A stretch of DNA of 64,000 nt from Streptomyces sp. Je 1-369 (GTDB taxonomy: Bacteria > Actinomycetota > Actinomycetes > Streptomycetales > Streptomycetaceae). Of this stretch, positions 8,591-16,633 are shown piece by piece. Under the pieces are notes generated by a model. It did not search any database. It was not told the DNA's origin and saw nothing but the letters and a program-made list of their open reading frames with translations. Location of the stretch: NCBI RefSeq assembly GCF_026810505.1, contig NZ_CP101750.1, forward strand, positions 2,509,448 through 2,573,447. The letters are read 5' to 3'. Positions within the stretch are counted from its first letter, which is position 1; each line of letters starts with the position of its first letter. A program made the translations under genes and the position numbers.

Positions 8591-8779
8591 AGGGCCTGTC
8601 CGGCGGATCAGGGCGCGTGAGGGTGGCATTCCACCCTTGCGGTGCAGGTGAGCGGGGTCTGGCGCGTCCAGCTGCAAGGCGGAGGAGGGCGTCAACGCGG
8701 AGCGTTGGCAACCGACGACAACGCCGCAGATGGGCGTGCCAGACCCCGCGTCCGCGCCCGGATCCGCCGGACAGGCCCT
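8591..8779. mobile_element. MITE-like element with 27-bp terminal inverted repeats
   Basis: A 189-bp non-coding unit bounded by AGGGCCTGTCCGGCGGATCA... (8591-8617) and its inverse (8753-8779), 26 of 27 positions matching. Inside, GCGGGGTCTGGC (8652-8663) is perfectly inverted at 8738-8749, and GGGTGG-CATT-CCACCC (8621-8636) forms a hairpin. The unit carries no gene and splits the promoter region of cobU. From memory, GGCCTGTCCGGCGGATC ends recur in Streptomyces intergenic regions. No clear target-site duplication was seen. Confidence 0.7.
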
Positions 8780-8823
8780 GGGCCGGGCGCGCGGCACTGG
8801 ACGTGACGCGGGAGGATCTTCGT

Positions 8824-10068
8824 GTGGAACTGACTCTGCTCGGCACCGGCGCCCCCGGCGGACTGCCGCTCCCCGACTGCCCCTGTGCGCCGTGCGCGAC
8901 CGCGCTCGGTCCCGCGGCGCGCGCCGCCACCGCGCTCCTCGTGGACGGCGTCCTGCTGCTCGACCTCACCCCCGGTGCCGCCTTCGCGGCCGCCCGTGCC
9001 GGGCACTCGCTGGGCGGGGTGCGCCAGGTGCTCCTCTCGCATCCGCACGACGGGCCCGCCGTCGAGGTGCCTGCGGGGCTGCCGCAGCCGGGGCGGGTCG
9101 CCGACGGGCGGGAGCTCGCGCTGCTGACCGGGCACCGGGTGCGGGCGGTGGCGCTGGACGCGCCGGGGTCCGGGTACGAGGTGACGGGTCCTGACGGCGA
9201 GCGGCTGCTGTACCTGCCGCCGGGCGGGGCGCCCGCCGGGCTCGGTGAAGGGAACGGGGGCGTGCAGGGGAACGGGGGCGTGCAGGCGCACGGCAAGCGG
9301 TCCCCGTACGAGATGGTCGTCGCCGATGTCCTGGGGCGCCCGGACGGTCTCGCCCGGCTGCGGGCGGCCGGTGCCGTCGGGCCCACCACCGACGTGATCG
9401 CGGTGCACATCGGCCACGAGGCGCCGCCGGGTCCGGAGCTGACGCGCCGTCTGGCGGCCGCCGGGGCGCGTGCCGTGCCGGACGGGTCGACGCTCGTGAT
9501 CGGCGCCTACGAGGACGTACCGGACGTGCCGCGCCGGACGCTGGTCCTCGGCGGGGCGCGGTCGGGCAAGTCGGTGGAGGCCGAGCGGCGCCTCGAGGCC
9601 TTTCCCGAGGTGCTGTACGTGGCGACGGGCGGGACCAGGAACGGTGACACCGAGTGGGCGCGGCGGGTGAGCGTGCACCGTGAACGCCGCCCCGGCTCGT
9701 GGCGTACGACGGAGACCTGCGACCTCGTACCGCTGCTCGCCGAGGACGGTCCCCCGCTGCTCGTCGACTGTCTTTCGCTGTGGCTGACCCACGTCATGGA
9801 CGAGGTGAAGGCGTGGGACGACGACGAGTGGGCGAGCGGCGGGGAGCGGGAGCTGCGGCGGCGGGTCGTCGAACTCGCGGAGGCGGTGCGGGCGACCCGG
9901 CGCACGGTGGCCGCCGTGTCGAACGAGGTCGGCTCCGGGATCGTCCCCGCGACCGCGTCGGGCCGCCGCTACCGCGACGAACTGGGCCGCCTGAACACCC
10001 TGTTCGCCGCCGAGTGCGAACACGTGCTGCTCGTGGTGGCGGGTCAGGCGCTGGCGCTGCGGGGCTGA
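8824..10068 (+). CDS. cobU: Bifunctional adenosylcobinamide kinase / guanylyltransferase with N-terminal degenerate MBL-like domain
   Basis: A 414-aa protein. The C-terminal about 175 residues are CobU/CobP, which phosphorylates adenosylcobinamide and transfers GMP in cobalamin nucleotide-loop assembly. The P-loop GGARSGKS has K249, followed by VDCLSLWLTH, SNEVGSGIVP and the tail GRLNTLFAAECEHVLLVVAG. The N-terminal about 235 residues resemble a PhnP-type metallo-beta-lactamase fold (LLGTGAPGGLPLPDCPCAPC), but the metal motif is eroded to SHPHDGP. GTG 8824 has GGAGGA 7 nt upstream. It overlaps the convergent methyltransferase gene by 25 bp and carries a short GNGGVQ-GNGGVQ duplication. Confidence 0.92.
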   Translation: MELTLLGTGAPGGLPLPDCPCAPCATALGPAARAATALLVDGVLLLDLTPGAAFAAARAGHSLGGVRQVLLSHPHDGPAVEVPAGLPQPGRVADGRELALLTGHRVRAVALDAPGSGYEVTGPDGERLLYLPPGGAPAGLGEGNGGVQGNGGVQAHGKRSPYEMVVADVLGRPDGLARLRAAGAVGPTTDVIAVHIGHEAPPGPELTRRLAAAGARAVPDGSTLVIGAYEDVPDVPRRTLVLGGARSGKSVEAERRLEAFPEVLYVATGGTRNGDTEWARRVSVHRERRPGSWRTTETCDLVPLLAEDGPPLLVDCLSLWLTHVMDEVKAWDDDEWASGGERELRRRVVELAEAVRATRRTVAAVSNEVGSGIVPATASGRRYRDELGRLNTLFAAECEHVLLVVAGQALALRG

Positions 10069-11138
10069 CCCTCCCGCACCTCCTGAGCGCCCCTGCGCGC
10101 GATGACCCGGTAGGTGTTGGAGAAGCCGGTGCGGGTGAGCAGGGGGCTCAGGAGCGTGTCGAGGGCGCGGGCGAGGAGCAGCAGCGGCACGGTCGCCCAC
10201 CAGGCGGCTCGGCGCAGTCTCAGCCGGAGCGGGGAGACGGCCTTGGCGCGCCACGGCACGTCGGGGCCGGGGATGCGGCCGTTGACGAACAGCGCGACGG
10301 CCGAGGCGAGGTCGAGCGGTACGTGCGGTGCGCGGCGTTCGACGCCGACGACCGTGAAGCCGAGCTTCTCCAGCTCCACGCGGAGGTTGGCGAGTGGCAC
10401 GAGGTGCAGGTGGCGCGGCTGGCCGTAGGAGGCCCACCACTTGCCGAGCAGCTTGGCGTAGCGGCACTGGGGGTCGGGGGTCTCGATCATCAGGTGGCCG
10501 CCGGGGCGCAGCACGGTGCGCGCGGCTCTGAGCTCCGCGCGCGGGTCGGGGGCGTGCTGGAGGGTGTGGAACATGCTGAGCGCGTCGTAGCGGCCCGCGA
10601 GGGGGCCCGCGAGCGTGGTGAGGGAGCCGCGGTGGCCCTCCTCGATGCGGCCGCGCCGCAGCCCCTCCAGGACGCCGGCGCCCGTGTCGAGGCCGTCGAA
10701 GGCGGTGTACGGCAGGACGTGCCTGGCCAGGGCCGGGAAGTGCGCCGTACCGGTGCCGACGTCCAGCCAGCACTCGGGCTCGTCGAGGGCGCCGAGCGCG
10801 CGGGCCCGGACGTGGGCGCGGGCGCGGATGCGGGCGCCGGAGAGGCGGGGCAGCACGGGTGCCTCGCGGGCGTCCCTGCAGTAGAAGGCGAGGCCTTCGG
10901 GGGTGAGCCGGGGGTTCTGGAAGGAGTGGCCGCAGTCGCCGCACCGGTCGAGTCTGAACCTGCCCGGCTTGTGCTGGACCAGGTCGGCGGTGCGCAGCCG
11001 TGCCCGCAGGCGCTCGGAGCCGCACCAGGGGCAGTCGGTGCGGCGGGGCTCGTGGAACCGCTCGGTGCCCTGGGCAAGTTCGGCGAGGTAGCCGGAGCGC
11101 CGGGCGGCGACTCGTCGGGCGACGGCATCCGTGGTCAT
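10044..11138 (-). CDS. Class I SAM methyltransferase with N-terminal zinc ribbon
   Basis: A 364-aa protein. Residues about 35-70 form a CPWC ... CGDC zinc ribbon, followed by the FQNPRLTPEGLAFYC segment typical of 'class I methyltransferases with zinc-binding N-terminus'. The Rossmann domain has LDVGTGTAHFPALA (motif I), FDGLDTG, FHTLQHAPDP and LRPGGHLMIETPDP. A C-terminal hydrophobic stretch (AAWWATVPLLLLARALDTLL) may associate with membrane. Such proteins often modify sugars or lipids; the substrate here is unknown. A CCAGGAG site precedes the ATG. Divergent from cobT. Confidence 0.88.
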   Translation of the reverse strand: MTTDAVARRVAARRSGYLAELAQGTERFHEPRRTDCPWCGSERLRARLRTADLVQHKPGRFRLDRCGDCGHSFQNPRLTPEGLAFYCRDAREAPVLPRLSGARIRARAHVRARALGALDEPECWLDVGTGTAHFPALARHVLPYTAFDGLDTGAGVLEGLRRGRIEEGHRGSLTTLAGPLAGRYDALSMFHTLQHAPDPRAELRAARTVLRPGGHLMIETPDPQCRYAKLLGKWWASYGQPRHLHLVPLANLRVELEKLGFTVVGVERRAPHVPLDLASAVALFVNGRIPGPDVPWRAKAVSPLRLRLRRAAWWATVPLLLLARALDTLLSPLLTRTGFSNTYRVIARRGAQEVREGQPRSASA

Positions 11139-11283
11139 GGTCGCACTCCTGGAGGAAGCCGGGACAAACGGGAAAGTAAAGGTGCGTAAGGGACCATTCC
11201 CGCGTTTGCGGTGCTGTCATGCGGTGATGCCCCGCCCGACGTGGCTCGCAGGGCCGTTCGAGCGACATCCACCCCGCTCCCGG

Positions 11284-11289
11284 TACTGT
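11284..11289 (+). promoter_or_regulatory. -10 hexamer TACTGT upstream of cobT
   Basis: TACTGT ends 7 nt before ATG 11297 and no ribosome site is present, so cobT is probably leaderless. Confidence 0.45.
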
Positions 11290-11296
11290 TCGGCGA

Positions 11297-12385
11297 ATGA
11301 GCTCGCTGAATCTCGACGACTTCACCGACCTGATCGAGCGGCCCGACGGCGGGGTGCGCCGCGACGCCGAGGAACGCCGGGAGCGGCAGCCCGTGCCACC
11401 CGGCTCGCTGGGCCGTCTCGACGAACTCGGCGAGTGGCTCGCGGCGGCCCAGTCCTCGGTCCCGGTGCGGCCGGTCGAGCGGCCGCGCGTGGTCCTCTTC
11501 GCGGGTGACCACGGCGTCTCCGAGCTGGGTGTCTCGGCGCGGCCCGCGGGGAGCGCCGCCCGGCTCGTACGGTCCGTGCTGGCCGGTGAGACCCCGGCGG
11601 CCGTCCTCGCGCGCCGCCTGGAGGTGCCGGTCCGCGTCGTCGACATGTCCCTGGACTGCGCCCCGGAGGAGCTGCCCGCCGAGGTGGCGGGGCACCGGGT
11701 GCGGCGCGGTTCCGGCCGGATCGACATCGAGGACGCGCTGACCGCCGAGGAGGCGGAGCAGGCGCTGCGTGCGGGCATGGCCGTCGCCGACGAGGAGGCG
11801 GACTCGGGCACCGACCTGGTGGTCCTCGGCGATGTGAGCGTGGGCGGCACGACGCCCGCCGCGACGCTGGTCGCCGCGCTGTGCGGGACCGACGCGTCGG
11901 TGGTGACCGGGCGGGGCGGCGAACCCATCGACGACCTGGCGTGGATGCGCAAGTGCGCGGTCGTACGGGACGCGCTGCGGCGGGCCAGGCCCGTACTCGG
12001 CGACCAGTTGGAGCTGCTCGCCGCGGTGGGCGGCGCGGACGTCGCGGCGATGACGGGGTTCCTGCTGCAGTGCGCGGTACGGCGTACGCCGGTGATCCTG
12101 GACGGCGTCGTCGCTTCGGCGGCCGCACTGGTGGCCCAGCGGGTCGCCTTCCGGGCGCCGGACTGGTGGCTGGCGGGGCACGACAGCGGTGAGCCCGCGC
12201 AGACCAAGGCGCTCGACCGGATGGCGCTGGAGCCGCTGCTCTCGCACGGCGTGAAGGTCGGCGAGGGCGCGGGCGCGCTGCTCGCCCTGCCGCTGGTGCA
12301 GGCCGCGGCCGCGCTGGCGGCGGAGCTGCCGGAGCGGAAGCCGGAGACGGCCGAAGCGGCGGCGGAGGCGCTCGCGGAGGGGTAG
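11297..12385 (+). CDS. cobT: Nicotinate-nucleotide--dimethylbenzimidazole phosphoribosyltransferase
   Basis: A 362-aa CobT, which makes alpha-ribazole-5'-phosphate from dimethylbenzimidazole and NaMN for the lower ligand of cobalamin. Family motifs: RQPVPPGSLGRLDELGEWL, VVLFAGDHGVSELGVSA, LGDVSVGGTTPAATLVAAL, PVILDGVVASAAALVAQ and a glycine-rich end KVGEGAGALLALPLVQAA. Length is near the family norm of about 350. It works with cobU and cobS nearby and with the riboswitch-controlled cobalamin importer in the right part of the window. Confidence 0.96.
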   Translation: MSSLNLDDFTDLIERPDGGVRRDAEERRERQPVPPGSLGRLDELGEWLAAAQSSVPVRPVERPRVVLFAGDHGVSELGVSARPAGSAARLVRSVLAGETPAAVLARRLEVPVRVVDMSLDCAPEELPAEVAGHRVRRGSGRIDIEDALTAEEAEQALRAGMAVADEEADSGTDLVVLGDVSVGGTTPAATLVAALCGTDASVVTGRGGEPIDDLAWMRKCAVVRDALRRARPVLGDQLELLAAVGGADVAAMTGFLLQCAVRRTPVILDGVVASAAALVAQRVAFRAPDWWLAGHDSGEPAQTKALDRMALEPLLSHGVKVGEGAGALLALPLVQAAAALAAELPERKPETAEAAAEALAEG

Positions 12386-12472
12386 GGCACGACCGAGTCG
12401 TCCGGCGGGAGCGAACAGGACAGAACCCGCCGGATCATCTCCATTGGCCCGCGGCCCATATGATCCCTTTTC

Positions 12473-14239
12473 ATGGGAGATGAGCAGGTCGTCGCCGGGC
12501 GACAGAAATCACGCACCGTCATACAGCGCCGCGCCGCGGGGTTCGCCGTCTGGTACCTCCGGGCCGTCACGTTCATCAACTTCCTGAGCGCGGTCTGGGT
12601 CTCCTTCGGCCAGGACCTGCGCCAGCACAACACGGCGAACTACTTCACGCCGTACATGCTGACCGCCGGCTTCGCGTCGGGCGCGTTCACGCTGTTCCTC
12701 GCGATCACCATGCGGCGCCGCAAGCGCGCCGCATGGATCCTCAACCTCGTGCTCGGCGGGCTCTTCCTGCTGCTCTTCGCCTTCGCGATGCTCTTCCCGG
12801 AGATCCGCGCGTACGCGCAGAACTGGATCTCCCTGACCCTGACCGCCGCCTTCGTCGCCGCGCTCGTCGTCGGCCGCCGCGAGTTCTACGCCAGGGGCGA
12901 CCGCTCCAACCCGAAGCTGGCATCGGCCGTCGCGGCCGGTGGGCTCCTGGTGACCTCGCTGATCGCCGCGCTGCTCGTCACCGTCACCAACACCGCCCAC
13001 GACGACCACCGCTCGACGTTCCTCGACCGCTGGCGCTACGGCACCATGCGCCTGGTCTCGCTGGCCGCCGACGACCAGCGCTTCGAGGGCATCGCCACAC
13101 CCGGCTGGGTCGACGTCGCCATCAACATCCTGAGCGCGCTGCTGCTCTGCGCCGTGCTGTACGCCGCGTTCCGCTCCCGCCGGGTCGTCGACCCGCTCAC
13201 CGAGGACGACGAGGAGAAGCTGCGCGCACTGCTCGACCGGCACGGCGACCGCGACTCCCTCGGCTACTTCTCGCTGCGCCGCGAGAAGAGCGTCGTGTGG
13301 TCCCCCACCGGCAAGGCGGCCGTCGCCTACCGCGTCGTCGGCGGTGTCTCCCTGGCCTCCGGCGACCCCATCGGCGACCCCGAGGCCTGGCCCGGCGCGA
13401 TCGAGCCCTGGCTGACCGAGGCCCGCGAACACGGCTGGATCCCCGCCGTGATGGGCGCGAGCGAGGAAGCGGGCACGATCTACGCCCGGCACGGCCTCGA
13501 CGCCCTGGAGCTGGGCGACGAAGCCATCGTGGAGATCAAGGAGTTCACGTTGGAGGGGCGGGCCATGCGCACCGTCCGGCAGGCCTACAACCGCGTGAAG
13601 CGCGCCGGTTACACGGTCCGCATCCGCCGCCACGAGGACATCCCCGCCGACGAGATGGCGACGCTCCTCGAACGCGCCGACGACTGGCGCGACGGCGCCA
13701 CCGAGCGCGGCTTCTCCATGGCCCTCGGACGGCTCGGCGACCCGGCGGACGGCCGCTGCGTGATGCTCGAATGCACGGACGGCGACGGCGTGCTGCGAGC
13801 GCTGCTCTCCTTCGTGCCGTGGGGGCCGCACGGGCTCTCCCTCGACCTGATGCGGCGTGACCGCGACGCGGAGAACGGCCTGATGGAGTTCATGGTCATC
13901 GAACTCCTGCAGCGCGCCCCCGAGATCAAGATCACTCAGGTGTCGCTCAACTTCGCGATGTTCAGGTCGGTCTTCGAACGTGGCTCGCGGCTCGGCGCGG
14001 GCCCGGTCCTTCGCCTGTGGCGGTCGCTGCTCAGCTTCTTCTCCCGGTGGTGGCAGATCGAGTCCCTCTACCGCGCCAACGCCAAGTACCGGCCGATCTG
14101 GGAACCCCGCTTCCTTCTCTTCGAGAAGAGCGTCGACCTGCTGCGCATCGGCGTGGCCTCCGGTCGCGCGGAGGGCTTCCTCGAGGCGCCGGGGCTGCCG
14201 AAGTGGCTGCACCGCAAACATCTGGAGTCGAGACGATGA
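12473..14239 (+). CDS. Phosphatidylglycerol lysyltransferase-like membrane protein (MprF/LysX C-domain, DUF2156)
   Basis: A 588-aa protein. The N-terminal about 230 residues contain roughly six TM helices; the C-terminal about 330 residues are the dual-GNAT DUF2156 domain of MprF-type aminoacyl-phospholipid synthases (YFSLRREKSVVWSPTGKAAVAYRVVGGVSLASGDPIGD; later LNFAMFRSVFERGSRLGAG). Family members transfer Lys or Ala from aminoacyl-tRNA to phosphatidylglycerol and give resistance to cationic peptides; the amino acid cannot be told here. TATGAT lies 8 nt before the ATG, suggesting a leaderless message. Its stop overlaps the next start (ATGA). Confidence 0.88.
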   Translation: MGDEQVVAGRQKSRTVIQRRAAGFAVWYLRAVTFINFLSAVWVSFGQDLRQHNTANYFTPYMLTAGFASGAFTLFLAITMRRRKRAAWILNLVLGGLFLLLFAFAMLFPEIRAYAQNWISLTLTAAFVAALVVGRREFYARGDRSNPKLASAVAAGGLLVTSLIAALLVTVTNTAHDDHRSTFLDRWRYGTMRLVSLAADDQRFEGIATPGWVDVAINILSALLLCAVLYAAFRSRRVVDPLTEDDEEKLRALLDRHGDRDSLGYFSLRREKSVVWSPTGKAAVAYRVVGGVSLASGDPIGDPEAWPGAIEPWLTEAREHGWIPAVMGASEEAGTIYARHGLDALELGDEAIVEIKEFTLEGRAMRTVRQAYNRVKRAGYTVRIRRHEDIPADEMATLLERADDWRDGATERGFSMALGRLGDPADGRCVMLECTDGDGVLRALLSFVPWGPHGLSLDLMRRDRDAENGLMEFMVIELLQRAPEIKITQVSLNFAMFRSVFERGSRLGAGPVLRLWRSLLSFFSRWWQIESLYRANAKYRPIWEPRFLLFEKSVDLLRIGVASGRAEGFLEAPGLPKWLHRKHLESRR

Positions 14240-14925
14240 GCACCCTGGCCCGCCGCGCCCGCGCCGAGTGGGGAGCACTCCTCTCCACCGTGCGCGGGGC
14301 GCTCGCCGCCCGAACGTGGCGGGCCGTGCCCATGACGCTGGCGGCGGTCTGCCTCACCGCGCTCCTCCAGTACGTGCAGAACCAGTCCTGGGGCTACCAG
14401 TTCGTCCAGAACATCGGCTGCGTTCGCGCGGAGGACCCGCTCCCCCTCGCCCTCATCCGCACCCCGCTCTCCCTCTTCGTGCCCGCGCTCGACCTGCCCG
14501 TGTGGGGCGCGCTGGTGCAGATCCTGCTCGTCTTCGGGATCGCGGAGATCTGCCTCGGCTGGTGGCGCACGCTCCTCATCGCGTACGTGGCCACCCTCGC
14601 CGGGACGCTCTACGCGCGCGTGGGCATCGAACTGGGCGCGGCGAACCCGATCGGTCTGCCCGCGTCCGACGCGCACGTCGTCGACACGGGACCGTCGGCC
14701 GCAGTCGTCGGCCTCGCCGTCCTCGTGTGCTGGCGCTACCGCGCGTACTTCACGGCCGCCCTGGTCACCGCCCTGATGGTCGTCGAGGTGCTGTTCAAGG
14801 ACAACCTCGCGGGCAAGGAGCACCTGGCCGCCATCGCCGCCGTGCTCGTGCTGTGCGCGGTCTCCGCGCCGCGTCACCGGGGCGGCGGCAGCCGGTCCGA
14901 CGTGAAGCCGCCGATCCAGTCCTGA
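14236..14925 (+). CDS. Rhomboid-like membrane protein
   Basis: A 229-aa protein with about six TM helices, coupled by ATGA overlap to the upstream MprF-like gene. The arrangement recalls rhomboid folds: QNQSWGYQFVQNIG after TM1, a GPSAA stretch in the position of the GxSG serine, and a late helix with EHLAAIAAVL that could supply the histidine. The glycine after the serine is replaced by alanine, so protease activity is uncertain. Conserved linkage suggests it helps the lysyltransferase-like protein. The 3' end overlaps the convergent gene by 52 bp. Confidence 0.7.
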   Translation: MSTLARRARAEWGALLSTVRGALAARTWRAVPMTLAAVCLTALLQYVQNQSWGYQFVQNIGCVRAEDPLPLALIRTPLSLFVPALDLPVWGALVQILLVFGIAEICLGWWRTLLIAYVATLAGTLYARVGIELGAANPIGLPASDAHVVDTGPSAAVVGLAVLVCWRYRAYFTAALVTALMVVEVLFKDNLAGKEHLAAIAAVLVLCAVSAPRHRGGGSRSDVKPPIQS

Positions 14926-15629
14926 ATCCTGCGGCGCGGCCCCGCCCAGCGGCGGTCGTGCCGGAACGCCCGCAGCCCCGCACGCGCGCGTGTCCGGTGC
15001 CGGTTGCGGTAGAAGCGCCGCGCCCACGCCGACCCGGGCCGGGCGAGGCGGATCGCGCCGACCAGCGCCACGAACGGGACGACCATGCCGATCAGGGCCG
15101 TGCGCAGCTTGCCCTTGAGGAGCGCGATGAGGGAGAAGGCGCAGTTGATGCCGACGTTCAGCGCGAGCAGCGCCCTGTTGTGCCGCTCCATCGGCGTCAG
15201 GTCGTTCACCCCGAACGGTGTGAAGCCGGTGAGCACGAGCACCACCAGGGCGGCCGTGAGCATCACGACCTCCACGCTCTTGCGGCCCTGCTCGCTCCAG
15301 TACACGTCGTCGAGGTGGAGGATCAGCGCGAACTCGTCGAGCACGAGCCCGGCGCCGATCCCGAAGATGACGGCGGCGTACAGCGGCCCCACGCCGTGCC
15401 GCCCCGCGGCCACCGCCCAGAACCCGCCGACCAGCATGAGGAAGATGCCCGGCACGACGTGGTGGATGTGCACGTCGCCCGTGCTGATGTTCCTGAACGG
15501 TCCCTTGCCCGCCCTGATCAGCCGCGTGATGGTCCTGGTGACCAGGAACGACCCGACGAACGAGAGCAGCGCGAGCAGCAGCGGCAGCTTTCCCGGCTCG
15601 ACGACGTTCCGGTACCACCAGTCGTTCAT
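14874..15629 (-). CDS. Conserved multi-pass membrane protein
   Basis: A 251-aa protein with about six TM helices. The N-terminal NDWWYRNVVEPGKLPLLLALL precedes TM1; a conserved loop RNISTGDVHIHHVVPGIFLM contains a HIHH cluster; a second loop has DEFALILHLDDVYW. The basic C-terminus (RFYRNRHRTRARAGLRAFRHDRR) is cytoplasmic. The HIHH plus DEF/HLDD residues could bind metal in the membrane; no enzymatic function is established to my knowledge. ATG 15627-15629 is the first Met before TM1. Convergent with and overlapping the rhomboid-like gene. Confidence 0.78.
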   Translation of the reverse strand: MNDWWYRNVVEPGKLPLLLALLSFVGSFLVTRTITRLIRAGKGPFRNISTGDVHIHHVVPGIFLMLVGGFWAVAAGRHGVGPLYAAVIFGIGAGLVLDEFALILHLDDVYWSEQGRKSVEVVMLTAALVVLVLTGFTPFGVNDLTPMERHNRALLALNVGINCAFSLIALLKGKLRTALIGMVVPFVALVGAIRLARPGSAWARRFYRNRHRTRARAGLRAFRHDRRWAGPRRRIQDWIGGFTSDRLPPPR

Positions 15630-15704
15630 GCGGCCCGCCAGACGTCCATGCGCCCATCCTCCGTCCCGGAAGAGTGATCCGCAGGCCGGCACGTTCCCGC
15701 GGGG

Positions 15705-15710
15705 TAGCCT
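15705..15710 (+). promoter_or_regulatory. -10 hexamer TAGCCT of leaderless cobS
   Basis: TAGCCT ends 6 nt before the GTG at 15717, and no ribosome site lies between: a typical leaderless arrangement. Confidence 0.55.
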
Positions 15711-15716
15711 TCCGCG

Positions 15717-16499
15717 GTGTCCAGAACCTCCCCCGCCGACGGCATGCGTTTCGCCTTCGGCACCCTCACCGCACTGCCCGTCCGCGTCACCCGCTGGGAC
15801 CGCGGAGCCGCCCGCTCCGGCATGCAGTGCGCGCCCCTCGCGGGACTGGTCGTCGGCGTCTGCGCGGCGGGTGTCGGCGGCGTCCTGACGGCTCTCGGCG
15901 CGGGCCCCCTCCTCGCCGCCACCGCGACCGCGGCGGTCCCCGCCGCCCTCACCCGCGGCCTGCACCTCGACGGTCTCGCCGACACCGCCGACGGCCTCGG
16001 CAGCGCCAAACCCGCCGACGACGCGCTGCGCATCATGAAGCAGTCCGACATCGGGCCCTTCGGCGTCATCACGCTGCTCTTCGTGCTGCTCGCGCAGGTC
16101 GCCGTGCTCTTCCAGCTGTACGAGCAGTCGTGGGCCCGCGGCGCCTTCGCCGCCGTCGTCTCGGCGACCGCCGCACGCCTCGCCCTCACCCTGGCCGCCC
16201 GCGACGGCGTGCCCCCGGCCCGCCCCGAGGGGCTCGGCGCCGCCGTCGCCGGAGTGGTCCCGCGCGCCCGTGCGGCAGGGGTCGCCGTCCTCGTCGTGGC
16301 CGCCGCCGCGGCCGCCGGTCTGCTCTTCGGCACGGCCGGTGCCGTGCGGGGCGCGGCGGCCGTCGTCCTCGCGCTCGGCGCCGCGGAGTTGCTGCTCCGG
16401 CACTGCGTACGGCGGTTCGGCGGGGTCACCGGCGACGTCTTCGGCGGCCTCGCGGAGACGGCGGCGACCGGCGCGCTGGTCGTACTCGCCCTGGGCTGA
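15717..16499 (+). CDS. cobS: Adenosylcobinamide-GDP ribazoletransferase (cobalamin-5'-phosphate synthase)
   Basis: A 260-aa integral membrane enzyme that joins adenosylcobinamide-GDP and alpha-ribazole (phosphate), the last step of cobalamin assembly. Family motifs visible: MRFAFGTLTALPV at the N-terminus, RGLHLDGLADTADGLGS with the acidic catalytic region, and RIMKQSDIGPFGV. Several alanine-rich TM helices follow, ending GDVFGGLAETAATGALV. GTG 15717 sits 6 nt after a -10 hexamer. With cobU and cobT it completes the late pathway. Confidence 0.95.
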   Translation: MSRTSPADGMRFAFGTLTALPVRVTRWDRGAARSGMQCAPLAGLVVGVCAAGVGGVLTALGAGPLLAATATAAVPAALTRGLHLDGLADTADGLGSAKPADDALRIMKQSDIGPFGVITLLFVLLAQVAVLFQLYEQSWARGAFAAVVSATAARLALTLAARDGVPPARPEGLGAAVAGVVPRARAAGVAVLVVAAAAAAGLLFGTAGAVRGAAAVVLALGAAELLLRHCVRRFGGVTGDVFGGLAETAATGALVVLALG

Positions 16500-16633
16500 C
16501 GCCCCCTCCCCCCGGGCTCACACCGCGCCGAACACACACAGTGAGGCGCACCGCAGCGCTCACGGGCGTAGGCTCGCGACGGGCTCACCACCCCACAGCC
16601 CGACGAAACTCACTGAAAGAGGACCTCACCACC

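Noticed and set aside
8692..12633. Very long minus-strand open frame across cobU, methyltransferase and cobT
   Set aside because: Low-complexity Arg/Pro/Ser composition without domains; it covers three well-supported genes on either strand.
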